A stretch of DNA of 64,000 bases from Buchananella hordeovulneris (lineage in GTDB: Bacteria > Actinomycetota > Actinomycetes > Actinomycetales > Actinomycetaceae). The DNA lies in assembly GCF_001907235.1 (NCBI RefSeq), contig NZ_MQVS01000002.1, forward strand, positions 124,001 to 188,000, read 5' to 3'. The position numbers and the translations under genes are program-made. Of the stretch, positions 30,904-40,434 are shown one piece after another. Every line of letters begins with the position of its first letter. Position 1 is the stretch's first letter. Below the pieces are notes generated by a model. The model saw nothing but the letters and a program-made list of their open reading frames with translations. It was not told the origin of the DNA and made no database searches.

Positions 30904-32418
30904 ATGACTGAGCAGCAGCTGCCCGACGAACTAGACGTTTTGGGGGCCGGGGCGGTGAGCCCCGCGCCGGACACTGCGGAAGAATCCCGCCATGCTGAGG
31001 CGCTCTTGGCCGGACTGTCCGACTTTGAGTTAGACGAAGAGGACCAAGCGCTGCTGGCAGGCGAAATCGAGCTGGCAGCCGAGGACGACTCCGCGCAGGC
31101 GCTGCCGGTGCTGGCCGTCATTGGGCGCCCCAACGTCGGCAAGTCCACGTTCGTTAACCGGGTGTTGGGGCGGCGCGAAGCCGTCGTGCAGGACACCCCG
31201 GGTGTGACCCGCGACCGCGTGTCCTATCCGGCTGAGTGGGCGGGCAAAGAGTTCACGATCGTGGACACTGGCGGCTGGGAGATCGATGTTAAAGGCTTAG
31301 ACAAGTCGGTCGCCCAGCAATCGGAGCTGGCCATCGAGTTGGCGGACGCGGTGCTCTTCGTGGTTGACGCCACCGTGGGCATCACCGACGCCGACGAGCA
31401 GGTTGTCAAGCTGTTGCGCCGGGCAGGCAAACCGGTGGTGCTGGCCGCCAACAAGGTCGATTCAGCGGCCATGGAGGCGGATGCCTATGCGCTGTGGAAC
31501 CTTGGACTTGGCGAACCCTATCCCGTCTCTGCGCTGCATGGACGGGGGGCAGGAGAGGTGTTAGACGCGGTAGTTGCGGTACTGCCGGAGGTCTCGGCGG
31601 TGGCCGCAGCTCGTCCCCGCGGCGGCCCACGCCGGGTGGCACTCGTGGGACGACCGAACGTTGGCAAGTCCTCCTTGCTGAACTCGTTGGCCGGTACCAA
31701 CCGCGTGGTGGTCGATTCGACGGCTGGTACCACGCGGGACCCAGTCGACGAGTTGCTGGAGTTGGATGGCCGCCCGTGGCTCTTTGTGGACACTGCGGGC
31801 ATTCGGCGGCGTGTGCACCAAACTTACGGGGCCGACTTTTACGCTTCCCTCCGCACGCAGGCGGCGCTGGAGAAGGCAGAGGCGGCGGTGGTTTTGCTCG
31901 ATGCCTCCGAGCCGCTGACCGAGCAGGACGTGCGGGTCATCCAGCAGGCCGTGGACGCGGGGCGCGCCATCGTGGTGGTCAACAACAAGTGGGACCTTGT
32001 GGACGAGGAACGGCAGGCACTGCTCAAACGGGAACAAGAGCGGGATCTCGTGCAGTTGGAGTGGGCACCGCGCATCAATCTGGCGGCCAAGACCGGCTGG
32101 CATACCAACCGCCTGGTGCGGGCCCTGGATGCGGCCCTGGCGGGCTGGAGTACCCGGGTGCCTACCGGGCGACTGAACGCCTTCCTCGGGGAGCTGCAGG
32201 CTGCCCATCCCCACCCGGTGCGGGGCGGTAAACAGCCGCGCATCCTTTTTGCGACGCAGGCGCATGTGGCCCCGCCTCGTTTTGCCCTGTTCACCACTGG
32301 TTTCCTCGACCCGGCCTACCGCCGCTACATAGAGCGGCGCCTACGCGAGACATTCGGTTTTGTCGGCACCCCCATCACCATCTCGGTGCGGGTCCGCGAA
32401 CGTCGGCGCCGCCGGTAG
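30904..32418 (+). CDS. der: Ribosome-assembly GTPase Der (EngA)
   Basis: Essential double GTPase for large ribosomal subunit assembly. The 504-residue protein has an acidic N-terminal extension of about 68 residues (common in actinobacteria), a first G domain with GRPNVGKST (74-82), DTPGVTRDR and NKVD, a second G domain with GRPNVGKSS (about 249), [13 protein letters not shown] and NNKWD, and a C-terminal KH-like domain ending in a basic tail (ERRRRR). A terminator follows at 32441-32469. Confidence 0.96.
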   Translation: MTEQQLPDELDVLGAGAVSPAPDTAEESRHAEALLAGLSDFELDEEDQALLAGEIELAAEDDSAQALPVLAVIGRPNVGKSTFVNRVLGRREAVVQDTPGVTRDRVSYPAEWAGKEFTIVDTGGWEIDVKGLDKSVAQQSELAIELADAVLFVVDATVGITDADEQVVKLLRRAGKPVVLAANKVDSAAMEADAYALWNLGLGEPYPVSALHGRGAGEVLDAVVAVLPEVSAVAAARPRGGPRRVALVGRPNVGKSSLLNSLAGTNRVVVDSTAGTTRDPVDELLELDGRPWLFVDTAGIRRRVHQTYGADFYASLRTQAALEKAEAAVVLLDASEPLTEQDVRVIQQAVDAGRAIVVVNNKWDLVDEERQALLKREQERDLVQLEWAPRINLAAKTGWHTNRLVRALDAALAGWSTRVPTGRLNAFLGELQAAHPHPVRGGKQPRILFATQAHVAPPRFALFTTGFLDPAYRRYIERRLRETFGFVGTPITISVRVRERRRRR

Positions 32419-32440
32419 ACACGCTCAACCAACAATGCTG

Positions 32441-32469
32441 CTGCCTGCCCGCCGCGCGCGGGCAGGCAG
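32441..32469 (+). terminator. Terminator after der
   Basis: CTGCCTGCCC (32441-32450) pairs perfectly with GGGCAGGCAG (32460-32469) around a 9-base GC loop, 23 bases after the stop. It ends the long xerD-to-der gene chain. Confidence 0.7.
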
Positions 32470-32487
32470 TCTGGCTATGGTGGGGCC

Positions 32488-33393
32488 ATGACGATTGCGA
32501 TTAACACGGTGGACGGGCCGCCTATTACGGCCCCCGCCGTAGTGGTGGGGTGCATGCGGCTGTCAGACGTGGCAGGCACCCGGGCGTTGTATACCGCCGC
32601 CCGCGAAGCTGGGCTCAATATGTTCGACCACGCGGATATCTACGGGGGCAATCACCGTTGCGAGTCGCTCTTTGGGGACTTGGCGCTGAGCGCGGCAGAG
32701 CGCAGCGAGATCATTTTGCAAACCAAGGTGGGAATTCGCCCGGGCTTTTACGATTCGTCGGCCGCCCATATCGAGCGTTCTGTCGAAGCTTCGCTGCGGG
32801 CGCTCGGCACCGACTACCTCGACATTCTGCTCATCCACCGGCCGGACGTGCTGACAGCTCCCGAGGAGATCCGCGCCGCCTTCGCTCGCCTGCACGCGGC
32901 AGGCAAAGTGCGCGCGTTCGGAGTTTCCAACCACAACGCCCGCCAGGTGCAGGCGCTGGGCGAGCCGTACACGAGCGTCAATCAATTGCAACTGGGACCG
33001 ACCCACCCGAATGTCTACGCCCACGGCTTGACCGTCAATATGGGAGCTGAGCAGCTCTCGCCCGACCGAGATGGGGGAGTGCTGGAGCAAGCCCGCGGCG
33101 GGGAAGTGGTCTTGCAGGCCTATTCGCCGTTCCAAGGAAGTGGCGGTCCCTTCTTGCTCGACGAGCGTTACGCGGCCCTCAACGAGTGTCTGACTCGCTT
33201 GGCCGCCCGCCACGGCGTGGCCCCAGAAGCGATAGTGACCGCGTGGGTGTTGCGGCCGCCGGTGGCGGTGCAGGTGGTGTCCGGCACCACCAATCCGCAC
33301 CGACTGGCCCTCTTGGCGGCGGGACAGCAGGTGGTGCTGGATCGAGCCGAGTGGTATGAGGTGTACCGCCTGGCCGGTAACCAGCTGCCATAA
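32488..33393 (+). CDS. Aldo/keto reductase, YdhF-like
   Basis: NADPH-dependent oxidoreductase of the aldo/keto reductase superfamily; substrate unknown. The 301-residue TIM-barrel protein keeps the catalytic tetrad region: Asp and Tyr in FDHADIYGG, Lys in LQTKVGI, and His in LIHRPD. The C-terminal cofactor region (VVSGTTNPHRL) resembles the YdhF subgroup. TATGGT at 32476-32481 ends 6 bases before the ATG and no ribosome binding site is present, so the mRNA is probably leaderless. It is convergent with the GH31 gene, only 8 bases apart. Confidence 0.85.
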   Translation: MTIAINTVDGPPITAPAVVVGCMRLSDVAGTRALYTAAREAGLNMFDHADIYGGNHRCESLFGDLALSAAERSEIILQTKVGIRPGFYDSSAAHIERSVEASLRALGTDYLDILLIHRPDVLTAPEEIRAAFARLHAAGKVRAFGVSNHNARQVQALGEPYTSVNQLQLGPTHPNVYAHGLTVNMGAEQLSPDRDGGVLEQARGGEVVLQAYSPFQGSGGPFLLDERYAALNECLTRLAARHGVAPEAIVTAWVLRPPVAVQVVSGTTNPHRLALLAAGQQVVLDRAEWYEVYRLAGNQLP

Positions 33394-33401
33394 GGGCGCC
33401 T

Positions 33402-35732
33402 CTAGGTGTGGTTGGCGATCAGCTCCGTCAAGGCCCCGTGCAGGGAGGGCGGCAGAGACAAGGCCGCCAATGCGGCGACGAGGGGGGCACCGGAGAGCTG
33501 CTGCACCGCTGCCCAGGCCCGCTCCTTGCTCGTGAGCGCTATTTCGGCGGTCTCGAGCAGGGCGAAGGCGGCCCCGCGCCAGTCGGTCGGCTGCCAGGCG
33601 ACCTCCGTCAGCTGCACGGTGAAGTCCGCCAGATCCACCTGTCCGAGGGGGAACCGGTAGGCCGGGGCAAGCAACTCGTCGGTCGCGGGCTGCCCACGCC
33701 AGCTGCCCGCCGCGGTTGTCGCGCGTCCACCGGTGGCGCCCACGAGTTCCAGGGTGAGGGTGCGGCGGTCGCCGCCGCTGGCCGTGAGCGTGGCGGTGGC
33801 GTCTTCCCACCGCCACGTAAAGTCGATGGTGGCGGCCACGGGGTCGGTGCCGCCGTCGTCCTCCACCAGCTGGGTGCGGCCGCTCCCGGGAAAGAGGCGC
33901 AGGGTGAGGGCCGCGGGGTGCGCGTGGGTTGCTGCGGTCGGCTCGCTGGCCAGCGGCAGGATCGTGCCTGCGGGCGCAAGCACCGGGTAGCGCTCCAGGG
34001 GGCGGTACAGCACCAGGTGCTGGTCGCCGACGTAGCGCTCCCCGGTGAAAACATCGAACCAGGTGCCTGGCGGCAACCAAGTTGCTTGCCCCACTAGGGA
34101 CGTCACGGGGTCGACCGGCTGGGTCAGGGGCACTACCAGCAGCTGGCCGAACAGGTAGCTGTTGCGGTGGGTGTAGGCGTCGTCACGGTTCGCCCACCGG
34201 TGATAGACGGGGGCGATGGGCGCGCGGCCGTCGGTGTGGGCGTGCCACATGAGCGTGTACAGGTACGGGATGAGCCGGTGGCGCAGCCGCAAGAAGCGTT
34301 CCTGAATCTCTTGGTGGGGTGCTGGGAAAACCCACGGCATTTTCGCCGCGAACGGGCTGGAGGTGGAGTGCAGGCGGTTGATAGGGGAGAACACTCCCAG
34401 CTGTAGCCAACGTGTCTGGAGTTGCGCCGAGCGCTTGCCGAACATGTGTCCGCCGATGTCGTGGCTCCACCAGAAGTAGCCGACGTTGGCGGCGGTGGCA
34501 GTGAAGTAAGGCTGGAAGGCTAGCGACTGCCAGGTGATGATCGTGTCGCCGGAGAATCCGAGCGGGTAGCGGTGGCTGCCGAGGCCGGCATAGCGGGAAA
34601 AGATCAGGCCTCGGCCGCGGCGTTGACTATCGCGGTAGTGCAGATGGTTGAGCATCCACAGGGGGTCCAGACCGGGCAGGCGCGAGTGTGTGCCCTGCTG
34701 CCAGTCGAGCCACCAAAAGTCCACGCCTTCGTCCTCCAACGGCCGATGCACATCCGCGAAGTAGCTGGCCACAAAGTCGCGATCGGCAATGTCGAAGGGC
34801 ACCGTATCGCCGTTTTCCACCCCGAGTTTGGCCGCCACCTGCGGATAGACCGCCTCGTGCCGCCGGATGCCGTCCGCGGGATGCACGTTGAGGCAGACGG
34901 CGAGGCCACGCGCGTGCAGAGCTGCCAGGAAGGCGGGCGGGTCGGGAAATAGTTCGCGATTCCACGTGTAGCCGGTCCAGCCGGTACCGAGAGCCGGATC
35001 AATGTCTGTCAGGTGCCAATCCATGTCCAGTACGGCCACCGACAACGGCACCTGCCGGGCGGCGAAGTCGTCCAGCAGCGCCTGGTACTCGGCGGCACTG
35101 TAGGCCCAATAGCGTGACCACCAGTTACCCAGCGTGTAGCGCGGCACGAGCGGACTGGCCCCGGTGAGCCGGAAGAAGTCCCGCAGCGCTCCCTCGTAAT
35201 CCAGGCCGTATCCGAAGAAGTACAGATCCTGGCCTGGCCCGCGACGCGGGTGCGGCCAGCCGTCTATATCCAGGAGGAGGGAGGCGGAGTCATCCACCAC
35301 CCCAACCCCGGCGCGGCCGACCAGCCCGGGGTCGAGGGGAATCTCACCGTCGACCATGTCCAGGGTGCGCACGGTGCCGCCCAGGTTGCTGTGCCACTGA
35401 TCCACCGGTATCACCTGCCCGTAATGCCAGGTGGTACCGTGCAGGGCCCCGGCGGCGTGCCGCAGGCGAATCGTGAGCCCGGCACTGGAAAATTCGCGGC
35501 CGTCGTAGTTGATTTCCAGGTAGTCGGTGATGATGCGCAGCTGGTCCGCGCGCCTGTCAACCCGGAAGGTGGGGGCGGGAAAGTCGCGGCAGACCACCAG
35601 CTGGGTGGGCCCGTCGGCGAAGAAACCTGCCTCCTGCCACTCCAGGCGGACCAGGCGGTCCGTCAGCAACGTGATGCGCCACTGCGGGCCGCGTACTCCC
35701 GCAGCCGATACTTCCAGTTCTGTCGCGTCCAT
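33402..35732 (-). CDS. Glycoside hydrolase family 31 (alpha-glycosidase)
   Basis: Retaining alpha-glycosidase. The 776-residue protein has an N-terminal beta-sandwich, a (beta/alpha)8 domain with nucleophile Asp343 in WWLDWQQG and likely acid/base Asp396 in GFSGDT, plus YTLGNWWSRYW and LDMDWH earlier in the barrel, and C-terminal beta domains. There is no signal peptide, so it should act in the cytoplasm on sugars imported by the ABC transporter just upstream. Linkage specificity (alpha-glucoside, alpha-xyloside or other) cannot be read from the sequence. It is the last gene of the minus-strand operon controlled, by inference, by the LacI regulator at 39107. Confidence 0.9.
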   Translation of the reverse strand: MDATELEVSAAGVRGPQWRITLLTDRLVRLEWQEAGFFADGPTQLVVCRDFPAPTFRVDRRADQLRIITDYLEINYDGREFSSAGLTIRLRHAAGALHGTTWHYGQVIPVDQWHSNLGGTVRTLDMVDGEIPLDPGLVGRAGVGVVDDSASLLLDIDGWPHPRRGPGQDLYFFGYGLDYEGALRDFFRLTGASPLVPRYTLGNWWSRYWAYSAAEYQALLDDFAARQVPLSVAVLDMDWHLTDIDPALGTGWTGYTWNRELFPDPPAFLAALHARGLAVCLNVHPADGIRRHEAVYPQVAAKLGVENGDTVPFDIADRDFVASYFADVHRPLEDEGVDFWWLDWQQGTHSRLPGLDPLWMLNHLHYRDSQRRGRGLIFSRYAGLGSHRYPLGFSGDTIITWQSLAFQPYFTATAANVGYFWWSHDIGGHMFGKRSAQLQTRWLQLGVFSPINRLHSTSSPFAAKMPWVFPAPHQEIQERFLRLRHRLIPYLYTLMWHAHTDGRAPIAPVYHRWANRDDAYTHRNSYLFGQLLVVPLTQPVDPVTSLVGQATWLPPGTWFDVFTGERYVGDQHLVLYRPLERYPVLAPAGTILPLASEPTAATHAHPAALTLRLFPGSGRTQLVEDDGGTDPVAATIDFTWRWEDATATLTASGGDRRTLTLELVGATGGRATTAAGSWRGQPATDELLAPAYRFPLGQVDLADFTVQLTEVAWQPTDWRGAAFALLETAEIALTSKERAWAAVQQLSGAPLVAALAALSLPPSLHGALTELIANHT

Positions 35733-35736
35733 TAGT

Positions 35737-36567
35737 TCATCCCTTCACAGCGGCACTGGCCGCCCCGGCAACGAAGCGCCGTTGGAAGACGACGTACACC
35801 ACGAGCACCGGCACCACCGAGATGGTGGTGGCGGCAAAGAGTCCTCCATAATCCGTGCCGTACTGACCGTTGAAGGTGGTGAGCCCCACCGCCAGCACCT
35901 GTTTCTCCTGACTGGTGATCATGAGGTAGGGCCACAGGTAGTCTTCCCACACCCACAGGAACTGGAATATCGCCAGGGCAGAGATCGCATTGCGGCACAT
36001 GGGGGCCACTATGCGGTGGAAAATGTAGGGCTCGCTGGCCCCGTCGATGCGGGCAGCTTCCAGGATTTCGTCGGGCACCGCGGTCATCGATTGGCGCATC
36101 ATGAAGATGCCGAAGCCGCTGATGGCCGCCGGAATGATGATGGAGGCGTAGGAGCCGCGCAGGCCCGCGGACTCGAACAGGGTGTAGCGGGGAATGATCA
36201 CTACCGCCCAGGTGATCATCATCGTGGACAAGATGATCGCGAAGGCGGCCCCGCGTCCCCGGAATTGGTACTTGGCGAATACGAAGCCGCCGAGCAGGCT
36301 GGTGTAGATCACGATGGCGGTGATCACCACCGACAGGAATATCGAGTTGGCGAACAGTCGGAAGAACTCAAGTTTCTCCTGCACGGAGACGTAGTTGTCC
36401 AAGGTCCAGCTCTTCGGCCAGAAACTCTGCGCGGCCGCGTTTATCTCGCTGTTGGATTTAAACGACGACACCAGCATCCAGGCGAAGGGAAAGACGGTGA
36501 GCACCCCGATCGCCCCCAAGAGGGCGTGGAGCACGAGGCTCTTAGTCAGGCGCACCAATCGCATCAT
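35737..36567 (-). CDS. Sugar ABC transporter permease, MalG type
   Basis: Inner-membrane permease of a carbohydrate ABC importer (CUT1 type). The 276-residue protein has six predicted membrane helices and the ATPase-contact EAA loop (EILEAARIDGASEPYIFHRI). The ATG at 36567 overlaps the stop of the partner permease (ATGA) and gives the usual short cytoplasmic N-terminus. The GH31 gene follows after 4 bases. No ATP-binding subunit is encoded here, so a shared MsmK/MsiK-type ATPase elsewhere is expected. Confidence 0.92.
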   Translation of the reverse strand: MMRLVRLTKSLVLHALLGAIGVLTVFPFAWMLVSSFKSNSEINAAAQSFWPKSWTLDNYVSVQEKLEFFRLFANSIFLSVVITAIVIYTSLLGGFVFAKYQFRGRGAAFAIILSTMMITWAVVIIPRYTLFESAGLRGSYASIIIPAAISGFGIFMMRQSMTAVPDEILEAARIDGASEPYIFHRIVAPMCRNAISALAIFQFLWVWEDYLWPYLMITSQEKQVLAVGLTTFNGQYGTDYGGLFAATTISVVPVLVVYVVFQRRFVAGAASAAVKG

Positions 36568-37514
36568 TGCGCTCCTCTCCACCAGCGCCCGGGGCGGGCG
36601 ACGATATCCCCGTCGCGCTGCAAACGCCAAGACAGGGTAGTCAGCAGGGCGGTGAAGCACAGCAAGATCAGGGCCAGGGCAGAGGCGTACCCAAACTGGT
36701 AGTTCTCGAAGGCCTCGGAGTAGATCATGAAGGACAGTGTCTGGGTGCTGGTGCCGGGGCCGCCTTCGGTCAACACCATGATCTGAATGAAGGCCTGGAG
36801 GTAGGCAATTATCGAGGTGATCACAACGAACACCAGCATCGGCTTAAGCAGCGGCAGGATCACGTACCGAAAACGCTGCCAGCCCGTGGCGCCGTCGACG
36901 GCGGCGGCCTCCAGCACCCCCTCGTCGATCGCGTACAGGCCCGCCAAGAGCAAAATGACTGCGTAGCCGAAGTCTTTCCAGAGGGTCATCACGATGATGG
37001 CGCCCAGAGCGTAGCGGGGATCCTTCAACCAGTTGCTGTCCGTGCCGAGCACTTCGTTGATCGCCCCGAACTGGGGGTGATACATGAGGCGCCACACGTA
37101 GGCCACCGCCACTAACGGTGTGATGGTGGGCATGAAGAAGACCGCACGAAAGAAATTTTTGGCGCGCGTAGCAGGGGCGAAGAGTGCATAGGCCAGGGCC
37201 AGGCCTAGCAGCACGCGCCCGCCGATGGCCAGCACCCCAAATACCACCGTGTTGGTCAGCGAGGAGTAGAACAGCGGATCGGCAAACAGCCGGGTGTAGT
37301 TCTCCAGGCCCGCGGGGCGAAAGTCCCCGGTGAGGGGATTCCAGTGGTAGAACGAGCCGACTATCGCCATGCCGATCGGCACGAGCGTGAAGACGATGAT
37401 GGCGGCCAGGATTGCCCCCACCACCAGATTGCGCAGCCGCCGTTCAGACCGAGGTCGTTTCGACGAGCGCCGCTGGCGGGCGGGGGAGTGAGCAGCGAGC
37501 GAGGGCGAGGCCAT
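36564..37514 (-). CDS. Sugar ABC transporter permease, MalF type
   Basis: First permease of the CUT1 importer. The 316-residue protein has a basic N-terminal tail (about residues 1-30), six membrane helices and an EAA loop (GVLEAAAVDGATGWQRFRYV). It lies 40 bases after the solute-binding protein gene and overlaps the second permease by 4 bases. Confidence 0.92.
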   Translation of the reverse strand: MASPSLAAHSPARQRRSSKRPRSERRLRNLVVGAILAAIIVFTLVPIGMAIVGSFYHWNPLTGDFRPAGLENYTRLFADPLFYSSLTNTVVFGVLAIGGRVLLGLALAYALFAPATRAKNFFRAVFFMPTITPLVAVAYVWRLMYHPQFGAINEVLGTDSNWLKDPRYALGAIIVMTLWKDFGYAVILLLAGLYAIDEGVLEAAAVDGATGWQRFRYVILPLLKPMLVFVVITSIIAYLQAFIQIMVLTEGGPGTSTQTLSFMIYSEAFENYQFGYASALALILLCFTALLTTLSWRLQRDGDIVARPGRWWRGAQ

Positions 37515-37554
37515 TGCGAGGGGCGGGGGGCGGCAAAGCGCCCCCGCTTCCTTT

Positions 37555-38946
37555 CTACTTGTTGTCGTAATGGGGATAGACGTTCTCCGAGGAAGTGAAG
37601 TTCAAGTTCGCCAAATCTTGCTTGATTCGTTCCTCGGCAGCTGCCAGGGCGTCTTTGGGAGACACGCCGTTGTACAAGATGTCCTGCCACATGGTCGAGA
37701 GCGAGTTTTCGAAGGTGGCGGGGAAGTTACCAGGCCAGATGTACCGATCGACGTCGTGGAAGGCCACGATCGCGGGGTTGGTCTGGAAGATCGGATCGTT
37801 GGCGATGGGTTTGTAGGACGGGAACACCGAGTAGGCCATCGCCAGGTCCTTCTGGGCCTGCGCGTTGGTCAAGTAGAAGAGCAGGAAGTCCTGGGCCACC
37901 GCCTGCTGCGCCGGGCTGGCGTTCTTGTTGATGCCGAAGGTCGCTTCCAGCCCGGTGCGGTCGTAAGCGTAGGGCACCTTGCCCTTTTCCGGCACGGGTG
38001 TGGGGAATGCGGACCACTTGATATCGGGGAAGTCGTTTTGCAGCTGCCCGGAAAACCAGCCCCACGCGTAGGTCATGGCCACCTGCCCCTGCCCGAAGCT
38101 ATCGGTGCCGGAGGTGCCGAAGTCCTTGCTGCCCGAACCGTCGGCGTAGATTTCCAGAAAACGCTCAATGACTTTGAGGTTCGCCTCGTTGTTGATCGTG
38201 GGGGTCTGACCGTCGGCGGCGAAGAGATTCTGGCCCAACTGGTAGGCCATGCCCATCTGGAAGTTCTGCCCGCCTTCGTTGAAGCTGAAGCCCGCCTGGA
38301 CGATCTTGTCGCCCTCCCGGATGGTGAGCTTCTTGGCGACCTCACGGAACTCGTCCCACGTCTGCGGAATATCCGCGTCAGTCAGGCCCGCCTTCGCCCA
38401 CATGTCGGTGTTGTAGTAGATAGCGCCGGACATCAGGCCCAGGTCGAGGTAGTGCACCTGGCCGTCGATGACGTGGTAGTCGACACCGGTGTAGTCCGCG
38501 CGGGCATCGTCCAGCGGGATGTCGTACGGCGCCATGAACTGGATGAGGTTGTCGTGCTGGGAGCCGTGGACATTGAAGAGGGCGGGGCCGTTGCTGCCCT
38601 TCAGTTCGAGGGGCAGCTTGGTCCAGATGTCGTCCCACGGCTGATTGACCACCTGAATATCCACGTTGGGATGGATCTGTTGGTACTCATCAGCAATCTG
38701 CTGGAAGAGCTCGATATTGGTCCAAGCCCACCACTGCAACTGGATGGGTTCACCGTCGTTGACGAGCGTGTTGGGGTCGTACTTCAGGGTTTCGCCGACG
38801 ATGGGCAGACCCTTGTCTGCCTTTTCGTCTTTCACGGCGTCGCCCACGTTGGCCGCGGACGATTGGCCGCAGCTGGCCAGCATGCTTAGGGCCGTCGCTC
38901 CTGCGAGGAGAGCCGCAAGGCGGGGCCGCCCGAGTGAAGTCGTCAT
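37555..38946 (-). CDS. Sugar ABC transporter solute-binding lipoprotein
   Basis: Extracellular receptor of the CUT1 importer (bacterial solute-binding family 1). The 463-residue precursor has a lipoprotein signal ending in LSMLASC (Cys at about residue 24), then a two-lobed binding protein with typical segments such as YYNTDMWAKAGLTDADIPQTWDEF. The ATG at 38946 gives the signal peptide; upstream in-frame codons do not. It is the first gene of the operon, divergent from the LacI regulator, with the operator between. The sugar is unknown; the GH31 enzyme suggests an alpha-linked oligosaccharide. Confidence 0.92.
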   Translation of the reverse strand: MTTSLGRPRLAALLAGATALSMLASCGQSSAANVGDAVKDEKADKGLPIVGETLKYDPNTLVNDGEPIQLQWWAWTNIELFQQIADEYQQIHPNVDIQVVNQPWDDIWTKLPLELKGSNGPALFNVHGSQHDNLIQFMAPYDIPLDDARADYTGVDYHVIDGQVHYLDLGLMSGAIYYNTDMWAKAGLTDADIPQTWDEFREVAKKLTIREGDKIVQAGFSFNEGGQNFQMGMAYQLGQNLFAADGQTPTINNEANLKVIERFLEIYADGSGSKDFGTSGTDSFGQGQVAMTYAWGWFSGQLQNDFPDIKWSAFPTPVPEKGKVPYAYDRTGLEATFGINKNASPAQQAVAQDFLLFYLTNAQAQKDLAMAYSVFPSYKPIANDPIFQTNPAIVAFHDVDRYIWPGNFPATFENSLSTMWQDILYNGVSPKDALAAAEERIKQDLANLNFTSSENVYPHYDNK

Positions 38947-39013
38947 TGTCTTTCCCTGTCTTGGGGCGGGTGGGGGACAGCAGTTGAGGCGGGGGCAAGT
39001 GCTATCCAACCGG

Positions 39014-39033
39014 CACGTTTACCGGTATACGTG
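39014..39033. promoter_or_regulatory. Candidate LacI-family operator
   Basis: CACGTTTACCGGTATACGTG is a 20-bp palindrome with only one mismatched pair and a central CG, the form expected for a LacI/CcpA-type dimer site. It lies between the divergent solute-binding protein gene (start 38946) and the lacI-type gene (start 39107), so it can control both. Confidence 0.65.
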
Positions 39034-39106
39034 TAGGTTAGATCACACAATGGGGCGCGTCAAGAGGTGGATCGCTAGGCTGCCCACCGACGAAAGGAAC
39101 GAGCAG

Positions 39107-40129
39107 ATGCCCACCCTCCAGGACGTGGCCGCGGCGGCTGGCGTCACGAAAATGACGGTCTCCAACGTGCTCAACGGCCGCGACGGCAAGGTCTCTGCCG
39201 CCACCAAGGCCCGGGTGCTGGCTGCCGTCACCCAGCTGGGCTACGTCCCTAACGCCGCCGCCCGCGCCCTGACCATGAACCGCACCAACCTCATCTCCTT
39301 CATTTATCCCCGGCAGGAGGACTCCTCCCTCACCAACGCCCACGACGCCCTCTTCATGGGCTACTTGGAGGAGGCGCTACGCCAGGCGGGCTATCTGCTG
39401 ATGATTCACGCCGCCACCGATGTGCTCAGTGCCGCCACCCGCCTGCGAGCCTGGAACGTGGCGGGGGTGGTGCTGCTCGGCACCTTCCAGGACGAGGTGG
39501 CGGAGCTGCGCGCCACCCACGACGTGCCCATCGTCTTCCTGGACAACTACAGCCAGTCAGCGCAGATCTCCACCGTCACCGTCGCCGACGAGGAAGGGGG
39601 CTACCTGGCGGGGCGGCACCTGGTGGAACTCGGACACACGACACTGGCCTTTGTTGGCCCGGCCAGCGACACCGTCGGGGTGGTGGCGGCCCGGCGGCAG
39701 GGCTTCACCCGCGCCCTAACCGAAGCGGGCCTGGCGCTGGCCGAGCCCCACATCATCCACGCTGACACCGTCTTTGCCGCCGGCCTGCAGGCCGCCGACC
39801 AGCTCGCAGGCAGCGCCGTGACCGGGGTGTTTTGCACCGCCGACATCATTGCCGCCGGCCTGTTAAAAGGTTTGCAAGAACAGGGACACCAGGTCCCCAA
39901 AGATATTTCCGTTGTCGGCTTCGACGATCTGCCTCTGGCGGCCCAGTTGCTGCCCGAGCTGACCACCATCCGGCAGGACATTGCAGCTAAAGCGAACGCG
40001 GTCGTGGAACTGCTGGGCAACCAAATCGCGGCAGAATCCACTACCGCCATCCACATTCGCCTACCGGTCGAGCTGCGCATTCGCCACAGCACCCAGCCGC
40101 CGCTGGGCAGCAATGGCGGGCAAGCGTGA
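39107..40129 (+). CDS. LacI-family transcriptional regulator
   Basis: Sugar-responsive repressor, presumably of the divergent ABC transporter-GH31 operon. The 340-residue protein begins MPTLQDVAAAAGVTKMTVSN, the standard LacI helix-turn-helix, with the hinge helix AARALTMNRTN, followed by a periplasmic-binding-protein-like effector domain. ATG 39107 has GAAAGGAAC upstream and gives the family N-terminus. A possible leaderless start at ATG 39050 would add 19 atypical residues. Confidence 0.9.
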   Translation: MPTLQDVAAAAGVTKMTVSNVLNGRDGKVSAATKARVLAAVTQLGYVPNAAARALTMNRTNLISFIYPRQEDSSLTNAHDALFMGYLEEALRQAGYLLMIHAATDVLSAATRLRAWNVAGVVLLGTFQDEVAELRATHDVPIVFLDNYSQSAQISTVTVADEEGGYLAGRHLVELGHTTLAFVGPASDTVGVVAARRQGFTRALTEAGLALAEPHIIHADTVFAAGLQAADQLAGSAVTGVFCTADIIAAGLLKGLQEQGHQVPKDISVVGFDDLPLAAQLLPELTTIRQDIAAKANAVVELLGNQIAAESTTAIHIRLPVELRIRHSTQPPLGSNGGQA

Positions 40130-40434
40130 GTAGCCGGTCGACGCCGCAACTAGCAACGGCCGATAATCTCTCCCGCTGACATTTGGCCCCCTCTGTGCAA
40201 AATCCGCGTGCATTGCATTCCCCACTCCGACTAGTGGCGGTGCCGATAAATGCCCGCGCGGCACATCGCGCACCAACGCCATTGCACAGCGTCGCGTGCC
40301 GCCCTGTTTACGGCGTGCAGCAACTCGCAGGAGGGCACTACATAGCCGTCTAGCGGAAAGCACTGTGCCCAAACCTCGCCCCCGCAGCCAAATGGAGGCA
40401 CAATAAACAATGTTGTCGAAGAAAGGACCTCCTC
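40130..40434. other. Intergenic region between lacI-type gene and alcohol dehydrogenase
   Basis: Holds no convincing gene. A weak hairpin, GTGCCG (40240-40245) with CGGCAC (40259-40264), may end the regulator transcript. The last 60 bases should hold the promoter of the dehydrogenase gene; the AT-richer stretch ending at about 40408 is the best candidate. A good ribosome binding site, AAAGGACC, precedes the ATG at 40435. Confidence 0.4.

Noticed and set aside
37570-38889. A 439-codon plus-strand frame opposite the sugar-binding protein gene
   Set aside because: It is antisense shadow produced by GC-rich third positions; the minus-strand protein has a clear lipoprotein signal and family motifs.
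38666-39106. Upstream extension of the LacI regulator by 147 codons
   Set aside because: The extra part is the complement of the solute-binding protein gene; the LacI helix-turn-helix begins at the ATG at 39107.
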